From Bacteroidia bacterium (lineage in GTDB: Bacteria > Bacteroidota > Bacteroidia > UKL13-3), in the NCBI GenBank assembly GCA_023151275.1, contig JAKLJI010000023.1:1-50730 (forward strand): a stretch of DNA of 50,730 nucleotides, given 5' to 3'. A program made the translations under genes and the position numbers. Below are positions 50,634 to 50,730 of this stretch, one piece after another. The notes under the pieces are model-generated. The model worked only from the letters and a program-made list of their open reading frames with translations, made no database searches and was not told the DNA's origin. Within the stretch, counting starts at the first letter, position 1, and each line of letters begins with the position of its first letter.

Positions 50634-50730
50634 GACGTCAATTTGGGGCCAATTGCAATGGGGACGTCAATTTGGGGCCAATCGCAATGGGACGTCAATT
50701 TGGGGCCAATCGCAATTGGGACGTCAATTT
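50634..50730. repeat. 28-29 bp tandem repeat running off the window end
   Basis: The word gacgtcaatttggggccaat starts at 50634, 50663 and 50691, and a fourth unit begins at 50720 and is cut by the window end. Units vary by one base in length and lack spacers. The palindrome gacgtc is in every unit. Confidence 0.9.

Noticed and set aside
50634-50730. CRISPR array with 29-bp repeats
   Set aside because: Repeats are contiguous and have no spacers.

Overview
The window looks like a Bacteroidota chromosome. Gene starts lack strong Shine-Dalgarno sites. At least two upstream regions carry a match to the TAnnTTTG -7 box. Several products belong to families typical of this phylum: a DUF5675 protein, Wza and Wzc with a Tyr-Gly tail, a CapF-type reductase and a WbpP/TviC-type epimerase. 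No genus can be named from sequence alone.

Layout. 1-632 is repeat-rich intergenic DNA. 633-3550 holds housekeeping genes: a universal stress protein, a nucleoside phosphorylase and DprA. 3551-4166 is again repeats. 4197-7564 is a Wza/Wzc export pair on the + strand, ending in a bidirectional terminator. 7652-44541 is one almost uninterrupted minus-strand run of 36 genes for a complex surface polysaccharide. 44725-47576 has three small genes (DUF6922-like, winged-helix/nucleotidyltransferase-like, small HTH) among tandem and dispersed repeats. 47577-49381 is mostly decayed repeat DNA. 49382-50551 carries a conserved Bacteroidota protein and a DUF5675 protein. The window ends inside a 28-29 bp tandem repeat.

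The polysaccharide locus can be read as modules in transcription order. (1) UDP-HexNAcA synthesis: UDP-sugar 6-dehydrogenase and WbpP/TviC-type 4-epimerase. (2) Sialic-acid-type synthesis: NeuB, NeuC and NeuA, with an unexplained D-2-hydroxyacid dehydrogenase between NeuC and NeuA. (3) A capsule-type transferase, Wzx flippase, Wzy-like polymerase and two GT4 enzymes. (4) UDP-L-FucNAc synthesis: CapE, CapF and CapG, plus an extra cupin. (5) A tailoring block: two NodB-like 'ESDDWG' proteins bracketing CapA, AsnB, ATP-grasp and a GT4. (6) Two more GT4 enzymes and a PglC-like initiating sugar-phosphate transferase. (7) An acyl/aminoacyl cassette: two acetyltransferases of the GNAT type, a PIG-L deacetylase, a PglD/NeuD-type acetyltransferase, a KAS III, a DltA-like adenylating enzyme, two acyl carrier proteins, two FabG-like reductases, a metallo-beta-lactamase-fold hydrolase, a small unknown protein and a PglE-like aminotransferase.

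The most unusual part is module 7. It looks like a self-contained carrier-protein pathway that makes a short acyl or aminoacyl group and places it on an amino sugar, probably the PglC/PglE-type first sugar of the repeat unit. This is inference from gene content and intact active sites. The second most interesting part is module 5. The flanks carry related repeats, including a 36-nt exact inverted copy on opposite sides of the locus, which could promote exchange or rearrangement of the whole region.
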